Assembly: GCF_000230555.1 (NCBI RefSeq)
Contig: NC_016078.1
Span: 2,232,001-2,296,000 of the forward strand
Length of the DNA stretch: 64,000 bases
DNA from: Pelagibacterium halotolerans B2
GTDB lineage: Bacteria > Pseudomonadota > Alphaproteobacteria > Rhizobiales > Devosiaceae
Direction: 5' to 3'
Shown: piece after piece, positions 52,843 to 64,000 of the stretch
Numbering within the stretch: position 1 is the first letter of the stretch
Layout of the letters: every line of letters starts with the position of its first letter
Position numbers and translations under genes: made by a program
Notes under the pieces: generated by a model
The model's database searches: none
Told to the model about the DNA's origin: nothing
Seen by the model: only the letters and a program-made list of their open reading frames with translations

Positions 52843-52871
52843 TCATAAAGTTGTATGATGCAACTTTATGA
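52843..52871. promoter_or_regulatory. Palindromic operator of the MarR-GNAT gene
   Basis: Perfect 11-bp arms TCATAAAGTTG (52843-52853) and CAACTTTATGA (52861-52871) have a seven-base spacer. The size and half-site AACTTTAT-type core fit a MarR-family site. It is nine bases from the start codon, so binding would block transcription or its own promoter. Confidence 0.7.
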
Positions 52872-52942
52872 GATGGTGATGGGGTGTGCAAGTCCGGCGT
52901 GAGTACGCCGAGATGGGCTGGCCGAAGAAAGGGTTGAAGAAA

Positions 52943-53069
52943 GGCCCCCTCACCCGTCTGGCTACGCCAGCCGACCTCTCCCCCAAGGGAGAGGTGAAGC
53001 TGGGCGCGTACGGTATTCTTACCTCTCCCTTGGGGGAGAGGTCGGCGCGAAGCGGCGGGTGAGGGGGCC
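52943..53069. repeat. 127-bp palindromic element, CCCCTCACCC family
   Basis: The left half begins GGCCCCCTCACCCGTCTGG and contains CCGACCTCTCCCCCAAGGGA. The right half, from 53021 on, is its reverse complement apart from the segment TCTGGCTACGCCAG versus CCGCTTCGCG. Between the arms are 28 or so unpaired bases. It fills the gap between metH and the MarR-GNAT gene and might act as a terminator for metH. Confidence 0.75.
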
Positions 53070-53100
53070 TTTTCCAGCCAAAGCGTGAAAGGGAGATCCC

Positions 53101-56937
<3,837 letters not shown>

Positions 56938-56982
56938 AATGAAAATCCGTTCCTGCGGGCTGATCCCGCGAAATGATACAAA

Positions 56983-57004
56983 GACATAAAGATATCTTTA
57001 TGTC
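56983..57004. promoter_or_regulatory. 22-bp perfect palindrome upstream of metH
   Basis: The half-site GACATAAAGAT is followed directly by its reverse complement. It lies 46 bases before the metH start and overlaps the stop codon of the upstream gene by two bases. ArsR-type regulators of the S-adenosylmethionine cycle (such as SahR) use AT-rich palindromes of this kind, as far as I recall. The site is certain; the regulator is a guess. Confidence 0.65.
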
Positions 57005-58427
57005 AATTAAGGAGCCCTTCGAGAAGGCCCGCAAACCGGGCCACCCGTTTGTCCGTGGCATCGGCAAAACCGACAACGAGGCCCTTGCGTTTCTCCCCAG
57101 CGCAATAGCTCGAAAGCGCTGGCGTTTCAAAGCCTTGATCGGCCAGACGGGCCGCGACTCTGGTGTCGTCGATATGGCCTTTAAACCCCATTACCGTCTG
57201 CAGCCCGCCCATGGGCATTCCGATCGCGATGGCGCCGCCCAGCCTTTCACGCAAGGTCTCGACCAGCAACCGTCCGCGTTCCTCATATAGCCGGGCAATC
57301 CGTTTCAAATGGGTGACCAGCGCCCCGCTTTCAATCAGTTCGGCATAGGCGGCCTGCGCGTGGATATTGACCCGCATTCCCATATTGCGCTGCGCCTGTT
57401 TGAGCGATCCGGCCAGTGCCTCGGGCACCACCATATAGGCCAGCCGCAGACCCGGCAGCAGGCTCTTGGCGGTGGTGCCGAAATAGATCACCTCACCGCC
57501 CCGGCTGATCCCCTGCAGCGCGGCAATCGCCCGCCCCTGCCACATAAACTCGCTGTCGTAATCGTCTTCGAGCACAACCGCCCCTTCGCGGCGGGCCGCC
57601 TCGAGCAGGTCCATACGCCTTTGCAGATTCATCCGCGCGCCGGTGGGGTAGTGGTGCGAGGGCGTGACATAGACCAGCCGTGCCCCGCTGCCGGCCAGCG
57701 CCGCCGGATCGGCGCCCTGTTCGTCCACTTCCAGTGTGCGAGTCACGAGCCCCGCCCCAAAAAACGCCGTCCGCGCGCCGAAATAGCCCGGCGATTCCAC
57801 AAAGCCGACCTCCCCCGGATCGGCCAGGCACTGGGCCACGAGCGACAGCCCCGCCTGGATCGAGGGCACAACGATGATCTGGGCGGGAGAAGCATTGACC
57901 CCGCGATGCCGCGCCAGATGCGCGGCCAGCGCCGATTTGAGCCGCGGCAATCCGTCGACATCGCCGTAAATCGCCGCTTCGCCGAATTTTTGCCGCGCGA
58001 CCCGGCGCAGGGTCCGCGCCCAGAGGTCGGCGGGAAACAGTGCTTCGTCAGGGGCACCGGGTTCGAGCTGGCCCGCGTGTCGTCCGCCCTGCCAATTGCG
58101 CAGATCGCGGGCCAGCGCCTTTCCGCGTTGCGACAGCCCGATATTGGCGCCTGCCCCATCGAGCCGCGCCGCCTCCAGTTCGGCCCGCGCCACCACCTGC
58201 GGCGCGGCACCGGCCCGCACAGCGATCACCCCATCGGCCCGCAACAACTCATAGGCCGCATTGACCGAATTGCGCGAAATCCCCAGGCCCAAAGCCAATT
58301 GCCGCGAACTGGGCAGGACGGACCCCGCCTTGAGCCGCCCCGACCGCGCCGCCTCGCCGACGGCGCGATAGATCTGTTCGGGCAGCGGCGCGCCCGAGCG
58401 CTCCAGCACAATCAATCCTTCAAGCAT
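57003..58427 (-). CDS. MocR/PdxR-type GntR regulator with aminotransferase-like domain
   Basis: This 474-residue regulator has an N-terminal GntR winged helix (LPEQIYRAVGEAARSGRLKA, LALGLGISRNSVNAAYELLR). A class I aminotransferase-fold domain follows, with the PLP lysine Lys321 in FGTTAKSLLPGLRLAYMV. Proteins of this type sense PLP or amines; PdxR members control vitamin B6 genes. The divergent neighbour belongs to the pyridoxamine-phosphate-oxidase fold family, which supports a B6-linked role, though it is not a canonical PdxH. The intergenic region carries an inverted repeat (58469-58490). Confidence 0.87.
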   Translation of the reverse strand: MLEGLIVLERSGAPLPEQIYRAVGEAARSGRLKAGSVLPSSRQLALGLGISRNSVNAAYELLRADGVIAVRAGAAPQVVARAELEAARLDGAGANIGLSQRGKALARDLRNWQGGRHAGQLEPGAPDEALFPADLWARTLRRVARQKFGEAAIYGDVDGLPRLKSALAAHLARHRGVNASPAQIIVVPSIQAGLSLVAQCLADPGEVGFVESPGYFGARTAFFGAGLVTRTLEVDEQGADPAALAGSGARLVYVTPSHHYPTGARMNLQRRMDLLEAARREGAVVLEDDYDSEFMWQGRAIAALQGISRGGEVIYFGTTAKSLLPGLRLAYMVVPEALAGSLKQAQRNMGMRVNIHAQAAYAELIESGALVTHLKRIARLYEERGRLLVETLRERLGGAIAIGMPMGGLQTVMGFKGHIDDTRVAARLADQGFETPALSSYCAGEKRKGLVVGFADATDKRVARFAGLLEGLLN

Positions 58428-58468
58428 CTGGAGCCCTTAAATCGTGACAAAGTGGACCTTACGCAGAA

Positions 58469-58490
58469 CCAGTTTATCGCAGATAACCGG
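58469..58490. promoter_or_regulatory. Imperfect inverted repeat between MocR gene and its divergent neighbour
   Basis: CCAGTTTATC and GATAACCGG form an inverted repeat around gca, with one mismatch. It sits mid-way in the 105-base divergent gap and is a candidate MocR binding site. Nothing else stands out in the gap. Confidence 0.4.
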
Positions 58491-58532
58491 TCTCACCGCA
58501 AAGCCGAAACTTTGACTTTCAAAGGCACCACA

Positions 58533-59189
58533 ATGAACGAGCACGCCCTGCCGCCCTATGCCCGCGCCCGCCAGCCCCGCCGCGCGCGCTATGATGAGGA
58601 CACCATCAACGATATTTTGGATTACGGGCTTGTCGGCCATGTCGGCTTCATCGCCGATGGCCGGCCCATGGTGGTGCCCATGGCCTATGCCCGCTGGGGC
58701 CAGACAATCTATCTGCACGGCGCATCCAAAGCCCGCATCGTCGCCATGCACAAGGATGGCGACCCGATCTCCATGACCGTCACCCTGCTCGAAGGCATCG
58801 TCGCGGCGCGCTCAGGCTTCCACCATTCGATGAATTACCGCGCCGCGACCGTCCACGGCACGACGCGGCTGGTGAGCGATCCCGGCGAAACCGAACAGGC
58901 GCTCAAGCTCATCACCGAACATCTCCTGCCCCTGCGCTGGAACGAGGTGCGCCCCATGCACGACAAGGAGCGCAAGGCAACCGGCGTCATCGCACTCGAG
59001 ATCGAGGCCGCTTCCGCCAAGATCCGCCAGGCACCGCCCGCCGACGATCCGGAAGATCACGACCTGCCCATCTGGGCCGGTGTGATCCCCATCGTCACCG
59101 CCCTGGCCGCCCCGGTGGGCGACGGCAAGACCCCCGGAGAGGTCCCACCGCCGCCTTCGATACATCTGGCGCGCAAGAAATTTGCCTAG
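58533..59189 (+). CDS. Pyridoxamine 5'-phosphate oxidase-fold flavin-binding protein
   Basis: This 218-residue protein belongs to the split-barrel flavin-binding family. It has the typical ILDYGLVGHVGFIADGRPMV, VPMAYARWGQTIYLHGASKA and FHHSMNYRAATVHGTTRLV, which in relatives bind FMN, F420 or haem. It is not the housekeeping PdxH, which has a distinct C-terminus. The start at 58533 begins MNEHALPPYARARQPRRARY; the long upstream open stretch is antisense to the MocR gene. It is divergent from that regulator and is probably its target. The enzymatic activity is unknown. Confidence 0.83.
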   Translation: MNEHALPPYARARQPRRARYDEDTINDILDYGLVGHVGFIADGRPMVVPMAYARWGQTIYLHGASKARIVAMHKDGDPISMTVTLLEGIVAARSGFHHSMNYRAATVHGTTRLVSDPGETEQALKLITEHLLPLRWNEVRPMHDKERKATGVIALEIEAASAKIRQAPPADDPEDHDLPIWAGVIPIVTALAAPVGDGKTPGEVPPPPSIHLARKKFA

Positions 59190-59276
59190 AGATTGTGCAG
59201 ATAAAAAAATTGCCTCTTCACTTGGCAGGAATTTCTATCCATAGTCGCCCGGCTTTCAACCGTTGGGACCGGACCG

Positions 59277-59936
59277 GTGCAACAGGGCCCGCCACGCAAG
59301 GGCGATACAGTCGATGACATTGTCGGGCAACTGGCCGATGCCATTGTGGCCGGCCAGTACCGGCCTGGCGAAAAACTCGATGAATTGACCCTCGCCAACC
59401 GCTTTTTCGTCTCGCGCACCCCGATCCGCGAGGCGCTCAGCCAGCTTGCCGCGATGGGGCTGGTCTCTCGCCGCCCCAACCGGGGCGCAGTGGTGGCCGA
59501 ATTGAGCGAGGAGCATCTGGCCAATCTGATCGAAGTGATGGCCGAACTCGAGGCCGTGTGCGCGCGGCTGGCCGCAGAGCGCATGTCCGGCCCCGACCGC
59601 CGCAGCCTCGAGGCCGACCATCTCGCCGCCGCCGAAATGGTCCGCCTTGGCCGCACCGACGCCTATGCGGCCTATGACACCCTGTTTCACGCAAGGGTGC
59701 AGTCGGCAGCCCGCAACCCGCAATTGAGCGAAATGGCCGCCCTGTCGCGCTCGCGCCTCATGCCCTTCCGCACCGATCTTTTCGCTTATCCAGCCCGGCT
59801 GGCCCGCTCCTATCAGGAGCACGAAATGATTGTCACCGCCCTGCTGCGGGCCGATGGCGCACGGGCCGAAACCCTGATGCGCCAGCATATTCTGAACTCG
59901 AAGGAACAGATGACGCCGGTTCGGGCGGCGCGGTAG
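59277..59936 (+). CDS. GntR-family regulator with FCD domain
   Basis: This 219-residue regulator has an N-terminal winged helix (YRPGEKLDELTLANRFFVSR, TPIREALSQLAAMGLVSRRP). The all-helical FCD ligand domain follows, with metal-ligand-type residues in DTLFHARVQSAARN and EHEMIVTALLRAD. Such FadR-subgroup proteins usually respond to organic acids. The start is probably GTG at 59277, though no strong ribosome binding site is seen. There is no co-directional target gene next to it, so its regulon is unclear. Confidence 0.85.
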   Translation: MQQGPPRKGDTVDDIVGQLADAIVAGQYRPGEKLDELTLANRFFVSRTPIREALSQLAAMGLVSRRPNRGAVVAELSEEHLANLIEVMAELEAVCARLAAERMSGPDRRSLEADHLAAAEMVRLGRTDAYAAYDTLFHARVQSAARNPQLSEMAALSRSRLMPFRTDLFAYPARLARSYQEHEMIVTALLRADGARAETLMRQHILNSKEQMTPVRAAR

Positions 59937-59987
59937 TTACAAATCGATGCCCGGAGCGTTTGTCGGTCTTTCGACGCAACCTCCTGC

Positions 59988-60079
59988 GCTGCCCCGGCGA
60001 AAGCCGGGATCCATGGGCGCCGCCAGCAGCATTGGCGTTTCGGTCTATGCTGCTGGACCCCAGCTTTCGCCGGGGCAGC
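59988..60079. repeat. Palindromic element, CCCCGGCGAAAGC type
   Basis: This 92-bp element begins GCTGCCCCGGCGAAAGCCGG and ends with its reverse complement (26-bp arms, two mismatches). An inner pair CAGCAGCAT/ATGCTGCTG extends the hairpin. It lies between the GntR gene and cydX, converging ends on both sides, and may help to separate transcription. The rest of this 190-base gap is empty. Confidence 0.72.
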
Positions 60080-60126
60080 GATCGTGAGAATCGCAATCTG
60101 TTCTGACGGGCCCTTCGGACATACGT

Positions 60127-60240
60127 TCACGACTTGTCCCGCATCTCCCGCCGGTCTTCGCGCATCTCGAACCACATGGCGTTGAGAATGGCGAAGGCGC
60201 AGGCCAGCCCGACACCCAAAATCCACGAAAAATACCACAT
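60127..60240 (-). CDS. cydX: Cytochrome bd oxidase small subunit
   Basis: This 37-residue single-helix peptide begins MWYFSWILGVGLACAFAILN, closely matching the CydX/YbgT family, which stabilises the haem site of cytochrome bd-I. It starts 12 bases after the cydB stop and has a ribosome binding site (AGAGGAAC). The charged tail (EMREDRREMRDKS) faces the cytoplasm in relatives. It is shorter than most annotation cut-offs but clearly real. Confidence 0.9.
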   Translation of the reverse strand: MWYFSWILGVGLACAFAILNAMWFEMREDRREMRDKS

Positions 60241-60252
60241 GGGCTGTTCCTC

Positions 60253-61401
60253 TCAGTAGGCGTTGGGGTTTTTGCCGAGGCTCTTGCTGGTCACCGGACC
60301 GCTCATCACCTTGTACACCCAGCTTGTGTAGGCAAGGATGATCGGCATGAAGATCAGCGTGGCGATCAGCATGATGAAAAGGGTCAGATGGCTCGATGTC
60401 GCATCCCACACGGTCAGGCTCGCCACCGGATTGTGCGAGGAGGGCAAAAGGAACGGGAACATCGAAAGCCCCGCCGTCGCGACGATGCCGAACACACCCA
60501 GCCCCGCCGAAATGATGGTCATGGAACCCGGATAGGACTTGATGCTGGCGGCCGCCCCCGCCATGCCGAGAAAGCCGAGCACCGGCGCAACCATCATCCA
60601 CGGATAATGGGTATAATTGGCCATCCAGCCACCAACCTCCCGCACCACCGTCTTGGCCAGCGGGTTGGACGCCTGATCGGTCACCAGCGCGCTGGTGATG
60701 ACATAGCCTTCGATCCCAAAGGCGATCCAAACGCCCGCGAGCGCGAACAGCGCAATGGCCGCCAACGCTGCCCATTGCCCGTATTGCGCCGCCCGTTCAG
60801 CCAATGCCCCCTCGGTGCGCGCCGCGAGCACGCTCGCCCCCATCACCACAAGCATGGAAAGGCTGACCAGCCCGCACAGCAGCGCGAAAGGCGACAAAAG
60901 CCCGAAGAAATTGCCCAGATAGGACGGCCGCAAAGTGTTATCGAGGTCGAAGGGCGCGCCGAGCAGCGCATTGCCCACAGCAACGCCGAAAATCAGGGCC
61001 GGCACGAACCCGCCGATGAACAGGGCCCAATCCCACGCGCTGCGCCAGCGCGGATCGGTGATCTTGCCGCGATATTTGAACCCCACCGGCCGCAGGATCA
61101 AAGCGAACAGGATGACGATCATCGCCAGGTAAAAACCTGAAAAGCTCACCGCATAGAGCGGCGGGAACGCCGCAAAGATCGCGCCGCCGCCAAGCACCAG
61201 CCAGACCTGATTGCCCTCCCATGTGGGGCCTTGCAGATTGAGCATGACGCGCCGCTCGTCATCGGTCCGGGCGACGACCGGCAACAGGGCCCCCATGCCC
61301 AGATCCATGCCGCCCATGATGGCAAAGCCGATCAAAAGCACGCCAAGCAATGCCCACCAGACAAGGCGCAGCGTTTCATAATCGATTGGAATGAAATCCA
61401 T
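60253..61401 (-). CDS. cydB: Cytochrome bd ubiquinol oxidase subunit II
   Basis: This 382-residue membrane subunit of the bd-type oxygen reductase has about eight or nine transmembrane segments. Family motifs are RLVWWALLGVLLIGFAIMGG at the N-terminus, MLNLQGPTWEGNQVWLVLGG and FSGFYLAMIVILFALILRPV. It follows cydA by eleven bases and precedes cydX. CydB forms the pseudo-symmetric partner of CydA and binds no haem. Confidence 0.95.
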   Translation of the reverse strand: MDFIPIDYETLRLVWWALLGVLLIGFAIMGGMDLGMGALLPVVARTDDERRVMLNLQGPTWEGNQVWLVLGGGAIFAAFPPLYAVSFSGFYLAMIVILFALILRPVGFKYRGKITDPRWRSAWDWALFIGGFVPALIFGVAVGNALLGAPFDLDNTLRPSYLGNFFGLLSPFALLCGLVSLSMLVVMGASVLAARTEGALAERAAQYGQWAALAAIALFALAGVWIAFGIEGYVITSALVTDQASNPLAKTVVREVGGWMANYTHYPWMMVAPVLGFLGMAGAAASIKSYPGSMTIISAGLGVFGIVATAGLSMFPFLLPSSHNPVASLTVWDATSSHLTLFIMLIATLIFMPIILAYTSWVYKVMSGPVTSKSLGKNPNAY

Positions 61402-61412
61402 TTTCGCTCTCC

Positions 61413-63053
61413 TTATTCAGCGGGGACGGGCTTGCCGCCGGTATCGGTATCGTCATCGCCGTAACCATCGGGCGATTGCGGCATGTCGGACTTGGGCTCG
61501 GGGGTTTCCATGGGATCGGGCTCGCCGTTGAGCAGCGCCACATAATCCTTGGGTCCGGCCTTGATCGCCTTGACCATCAGGATGACCATGATGACCGCAA
61601 GGACCGTATAGAGGGTGACATAGAAGGTCAGGCTGAGCGAAAGATCGAGCACGCTGAGCCCCGAAGCCGCATAGAAGGTTGGAAGAACCCCTTCGATGGC
61701 CCAGGGCTGCCGCCCGAACTCTGCGATGATCCAGCCCGCTTCCGCCGCGAGCCAAGGCAGCGGCATGGCCGCCACCGCGCCCCAGAGGAACCAGCGGTGT
61801 TTATCCAGCGTGCCGCGCGAGGCCTTCCAGAACGCAAAGGCGAAAAACCCGATAAAGAAGAACCCGATGCCCACCATCAGCCGGAAGGTCCAGAACAGCG
61901 GCCAGACCGCGGGCACCGTATCGGCCGCCGCCATGGAAATCTCCTGCGGAGTGGCGTTTTCGATATCGACCCTGTAGCGCTTTAAAAGCAGCGCATAGCC
62001 AAGATCGGGCCAGGTTTCCGAAATGATCGCCCGCGCTTCGGCATCCTGCCGGTCCTCCTCAAGCACCGCCATGGCTTTATAGGCCAAAAGCCCGTTTTCG
62101 ATCCGCGTTTCCGCGCGGTCGACAAGCTCGTCAATACCGGGAAGCTCGGTATCGAAGCTGCGCGTCGTGATAAGGCCCAGAACCCAGGGCACCTTGAGTT
62201 CGAAGATTTCGCCATTGGGCAGCGGAAACGCCACGAGATTCAGCCCGGCGGGCGCGGGCTCGGTGTGATACATCGCCTCCATCGCCGCGATCTTCATCTT
62301 CTGGTGCTCGGTCGCCACATATCCGCTCTCGTCGCCCAGCACGACGACCGACAGCGCAGAGGCGAGCCCGAAACTGGCCGCAACCACCATCGAGCGCTTG
62401 GCCAGTTCGATATGCTTGCCCCTAAGCAGGAACAGCGCGCTGACCCCGAACACGAACACCGCGCCCGTGACATAACCGGCCGAAACCGTATGCACGAATT
62501 TGGCCTGCGCGACGGGGTTGAACAGCACCGCCATGAAGTCGGTCACTTCCATGCGCATCGTGTCGGGATTGAATGTCGCGCCGACCGGATACTGCATCCA
62601 GCCATTGGCGATCAGGATCCACAGCGCCGAGAAATTGGCCCCCAGCGCCACGAGCCAGGTGACCACCATGTGGCCGACCTTGGAGAGCCGGTCCCAACCG
62701 AAAAAGAACAGCCCGATGAAGGTGGCTTCGAGAAAGAACGCCATCAACCCCTCGATGGCCAGCGGCGCGCCGAACACATCGCCCACGTAATGGCTGTAAT
62801 AGGACCAGTTCATCCCGAACTGGAATTCCATGACGATGCCGGTGGCAACGCCCATGGCGAAATTGATGCCGAACAGCGTGCCCCAGAACAAGGTCATTTT
62901 CCGCCAGATCTCGCGGCCCGTCATCACATAGGTGCTCTCCATGATGGCCATCATGAAAGAGAGCCCGATGGTGAGCGGAACGAACAGGAAGTGATAGAGA
63001 GCGGTCGCGGCGAACTGCAATCGCGAGAGGTTTACGACGACTTCGTCGATCAT
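61413..63053 (-). CDS. cydA: Cytochrome bd ubiquinol oxidase subunit I
   Basis: This 546-residue catalytic subunit reduces oxygen to water with quinol at high affinity. The haem ligand His21 lies in TALYHFLFVPLTIG, and the conserved GRQPW motif is in IIAEFGRQPWAIEGVLPT. Other signatures are FGTLFGINFAMGVATGIVME and NWSYYSHYVGDVFGAPLAIE. The quinol loop (after GDESGYVATEHQKMKIAAME) is of the standard length seen in proteobacterial enzymes. Upstream are a leader hairpin and an FNR box shared with cydD, so low-oxygen induction is likely. Confidence 0.96.
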   Translation of the reverse strand: MIDEVVVNLSRLQFAATALYHFLFVPLTIGLSFMMAIMESTYVMTGREIWRKMTLFWGTLFGINFAMGVATGIVMEFQFGMNWSYYSHYVGDVFGAPLAIEGLMAFFLEATFIGLFFFGWDRLSKVGHMVVTWLVALGANFSALWILIANGWMQYPVGATFNPDTMRMEVTDFMAVLFNPVAQAKFVHTVSAGYVTGAVFVFGVSALFLLRGKHIELAKRSMVVAASFGLASALSVVVLGDESGYVATEHQKMKIAAMEAMYHTEPAPAGLNLVAFPLPNGEIFELKVPWVLGLITTRSFDTELPGIDELVDRAETRIENGLLAYKAMAVLEEDRQDAEARAIISETWPDLGYALLLKRYRVDIENATPQEISMAAADTVPAVWPLFWTFRLMVGIGFFFIGFFAFAFWKASRGTLDKHRWFLWGAVAAMPLPWLAAEAGWIIAEFGRQPWAIEGVLPTFYAASGLSVLDLSLSLTFYVTLYTVLAVIMVILMVKAIKAGPKDYVALLNGEPDPMETPEPKSDMPQSPDGYGDDDTDTGGKPVPAE

Positions 63054-63077
63054 AGGTATGCCCCTAAATCGTTACGT

Positions 63078-63114
63078 GCCATCCGCAGATCGAGCGCCGG
63101 AACTGGCGGATGGC
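63078..63114 (-). promoter_or_regulatory. Leader hairpin upstream of cydA
   Basis: GCCATCCGC (63078-63086) and GCGGATGGC (63106-63114) are perfect 9-bp arms with a 19-base spacer. They lie 25-61 bases upstream of the cydA start. It could form in the 5' leader or be a protein site. Confidence 0.4.
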
Positions 63115-63153
63115 GACTGCTTAACGCCTACACTTTACCACCATTGCACCGCC

Positions 63154-63167
63154 TTGACCTGGATCAA
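63154..63167. promoter_or_regulatory. FNR-type box in the cydA-cydD divergent region
   Basis: TTGACCTGGATCAA matches TTGAT-N4-ATCAA at nine of ten positions, and the symmetry extends to CCTTGA/TCAAGG. It lies 101 bases upstream of cydA and 59 bases upstream of cydD, so it can serve both. Oxygen-limited induction of a bd oxidase fits well. Confidence 0.75.
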
Positions 63168-63225
63168 GGCGCCGCGCGGCGCGATAACGCATCTCTGGGC
63201 GCCGACTTTCGCGTATGGTAGCCCC

Positions 63226-64000
63226 ATGGCCTCCGCTTCTCAAACCCCTGCGCCTGCAACGACCGCCCGAAAGCTTATGGGCCTGCGGGCGCAAGGCGGG
63301 TACGCGCTGCACCTTGCCATCGCTGCCCCGCTGGTTTCGGGCGTGCTGCTCGTGGTCTATGCCTGGCTCCTGGCGCAAACGCTGGGCCGCACCATAGAAG
63401 GTGGCGAGCCGCTTTCCGCAGTGCTCGGCCTCATCGCCGCAATGGCCCTCATCGTCATCTTGCGCGCCATCCTTTCCTTGATCGGCGAGCAGGCCGGCAC
63501 CATCGGCGCCGAAGCGATAAAGAAATCCCTGCGCGACCGCCTGTTCTCCCACCTGCTGGCGCAACGCCACGCGCTGGGGCTGAAACCCGCCTCGGGCGCC
63601 GTCGCCGCGGCGCTGATCGATCAGGTGGACGGGCTGGAAAATTTCTTTGCCCGCTACCTTCCCGCCATGATCGCCGCCGCCATCCTGCCGGTCGCCTTTG
63701 CAGTGGTTCTGTTCCCTATCGATTGGGTCGTGGCGCTGCTGTTTTTGTTCACCGGCCCGCTGATCCCTGTGTTCATGGCACTGGCCGGCTGGGGCGCCCA
63801 GGCGGCCACTGACCGGCAGGCTACTGCGCTCTCGCGCCTGTCGGCCCATTTCGCCGACAGGCTGCGCGGGTTGTTGACGCTGAAACTCTTCGGGCGCGAG
63901 GCCGACGCCATAAATGATGTCCACGCCGCCAGCGAAGCGTTGCGCCGCCGCACCAATGCCGTGCTGCGGATCGCCTTTCTGTCCTCGGCCATCCTCGAAT
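63226..64000 (+). CDS. cydD: Thiol-reductant ABC exporter subunit CydD (partial, runs off the window)
   Basis: The first 258 codons are present without a stop. The segment starts MASASQTPAPATTARKLMGL. It has the type I ABC exporter membrane domain (APLVSGVLLVVYAWLLAQTL, LRDRLFSHLLAQRHALGLKP, DGLENFFARYLPAMIAAAIL), characteristic of CydD. The loop RLRGLLTLKLFGREADAIND is typical of this exporter family. CydDC exports cysteine and glutathione and is needed for cytochrome bd assembly. It diverges from cydAB across the FNR box. The ATPase domain and cydC should lie to the right. Confidence 0.9.
   Translation, partial: MASASQTPAPATTARKLMGLRAQGGYALHLAIAAPLVSGVLLVVYAWLLAQTLGRTIEGGEPLSAVLGLIAAMALIVILRAILSLIGEQAGTIGAEAIKKSLRDRLFSHLLAQRHALGLKPASGAVAAALIDQVDGLENFFARYLPAMIAAAILPVAFAVVLFPIDWVVALLFLFTGPLIPVFMALAGWGAQAATDRQATALSRLSAHFADRLRGLLTLKLFGREADAINDVHAASEALRRRTNAVLRIAFLSSAILE

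Noticed and set aside
56938..57002. Cobalamin or SAM riboswitch upstream of metH
   Set aside because: The gap is only 65 bases long and holds a protein-type palindrome. It is too short for a cobalamin riboswitch and lacks its conserved core.
58428..58532. Upstream extension of the flavin-binding protein into a 626-codon frame
   Set aside because: The upstream part is antisense to the MocR gene and lacks any domain. The ATG at 58533 gives the expected family N-terminus.

Overview
The window is 64 kb of GC-rich, gene-dense bacterial chromosome with no rRNA, tRNA, CRISPR array, phage gene or recognisable transposase. The gene set points to an alphaproteobacterium of the order Hyphomicrobiales (Rhizobiales). 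The pointers are an iron-sulfur RirA-type regulator, an ECF sigma factor with an NrsF-type anti-sigma factor, FNR boxes (TTGAY-N4-ATCAA), many solute-binding-protein ABC importers, and short palindromic intergenic elements. A Devosiaceae-like host (Devosia or Pelagibacterium) is my best guess from overall style. That placement is inference and was not tested.

Layout. (a) 1-1257: ECF sigma/NrsF stress pair. (b) 1437-18746: nucleotide and pyrimidine catabolism. It holds a periplasmic 5'-nucleotidase with a near-perfect RutR box; a ThuA/Gfo-Idh sugar pair; a ten-gene leftward operon (15262 to 5370) for reductive pyrimidine breakdown (omega-aminotransferase, MmsA, carbamoyl-amide hydrolase, a wedged DUF559 gene, dihydropyrimidinase, a small membrane protein, and an NMT1-type ABC importer); the divergent rutR gene; rirA; a nucleoside hydrolase; and a sulfurtransferase. 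Together these could take a nucleotide to nucleoside, base, beta-alanine and acetyl-CoA, but the dihydropyrimidine dehydrogenase step is not in the window. (c) 18752-25186: a diguanylate cyclase, a polar amino acid ABC importer with an AstE/AspA-type deacylase, and a TRIC-like membrane protein. (d) 25312-32092: transglutaminase-DUF2126, circularly permuted ATP-grasp/alpha-E and transglutaminase, a conserved but poorly understood cassette. (e) 32089-35890: a complete osmF-yehYXW-type betaine importer.

(f) 36052-36876: 129-bp palindromic elements flanking a solitary GIY-YIG nuclease gene. (g) 36883-48910: a seven-gene family-5 (Dpp-like) ABC operon facing a large hybrid histidine kinase and a GH20 beta-N-acetylhexosaminidase. 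This layout recalls the Vibrio ChiS/chitobiose locus. (h) 48902-59936: membrane proteins, an FNR-box-driven 46-residue membrane peptide, folD-purU, a MarR-GNAT fusion with a palindromic operator, metH with another palindromic operator, a MocR/PdxR-type regulator with a divergent flavin-binding protein, and a GntR regulator. (i) 60127-64000: cytochrome bd oxidase cydA-cydB-cydX, with cydD diverging from it across an FNR box. cydD runs off the end.

Several patterns cut across the window. Two palindromic element families sit between genes, and two different solitary nuclease genes are associated with them. GC-rich hairpins lie between the solute-binding-protein gene and the next permease gene in three importers. 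Two RutR-type sites link the 5'-nucleotidase to the pyrimidine operon. All family assignments come from reading motifs; no database search was run.
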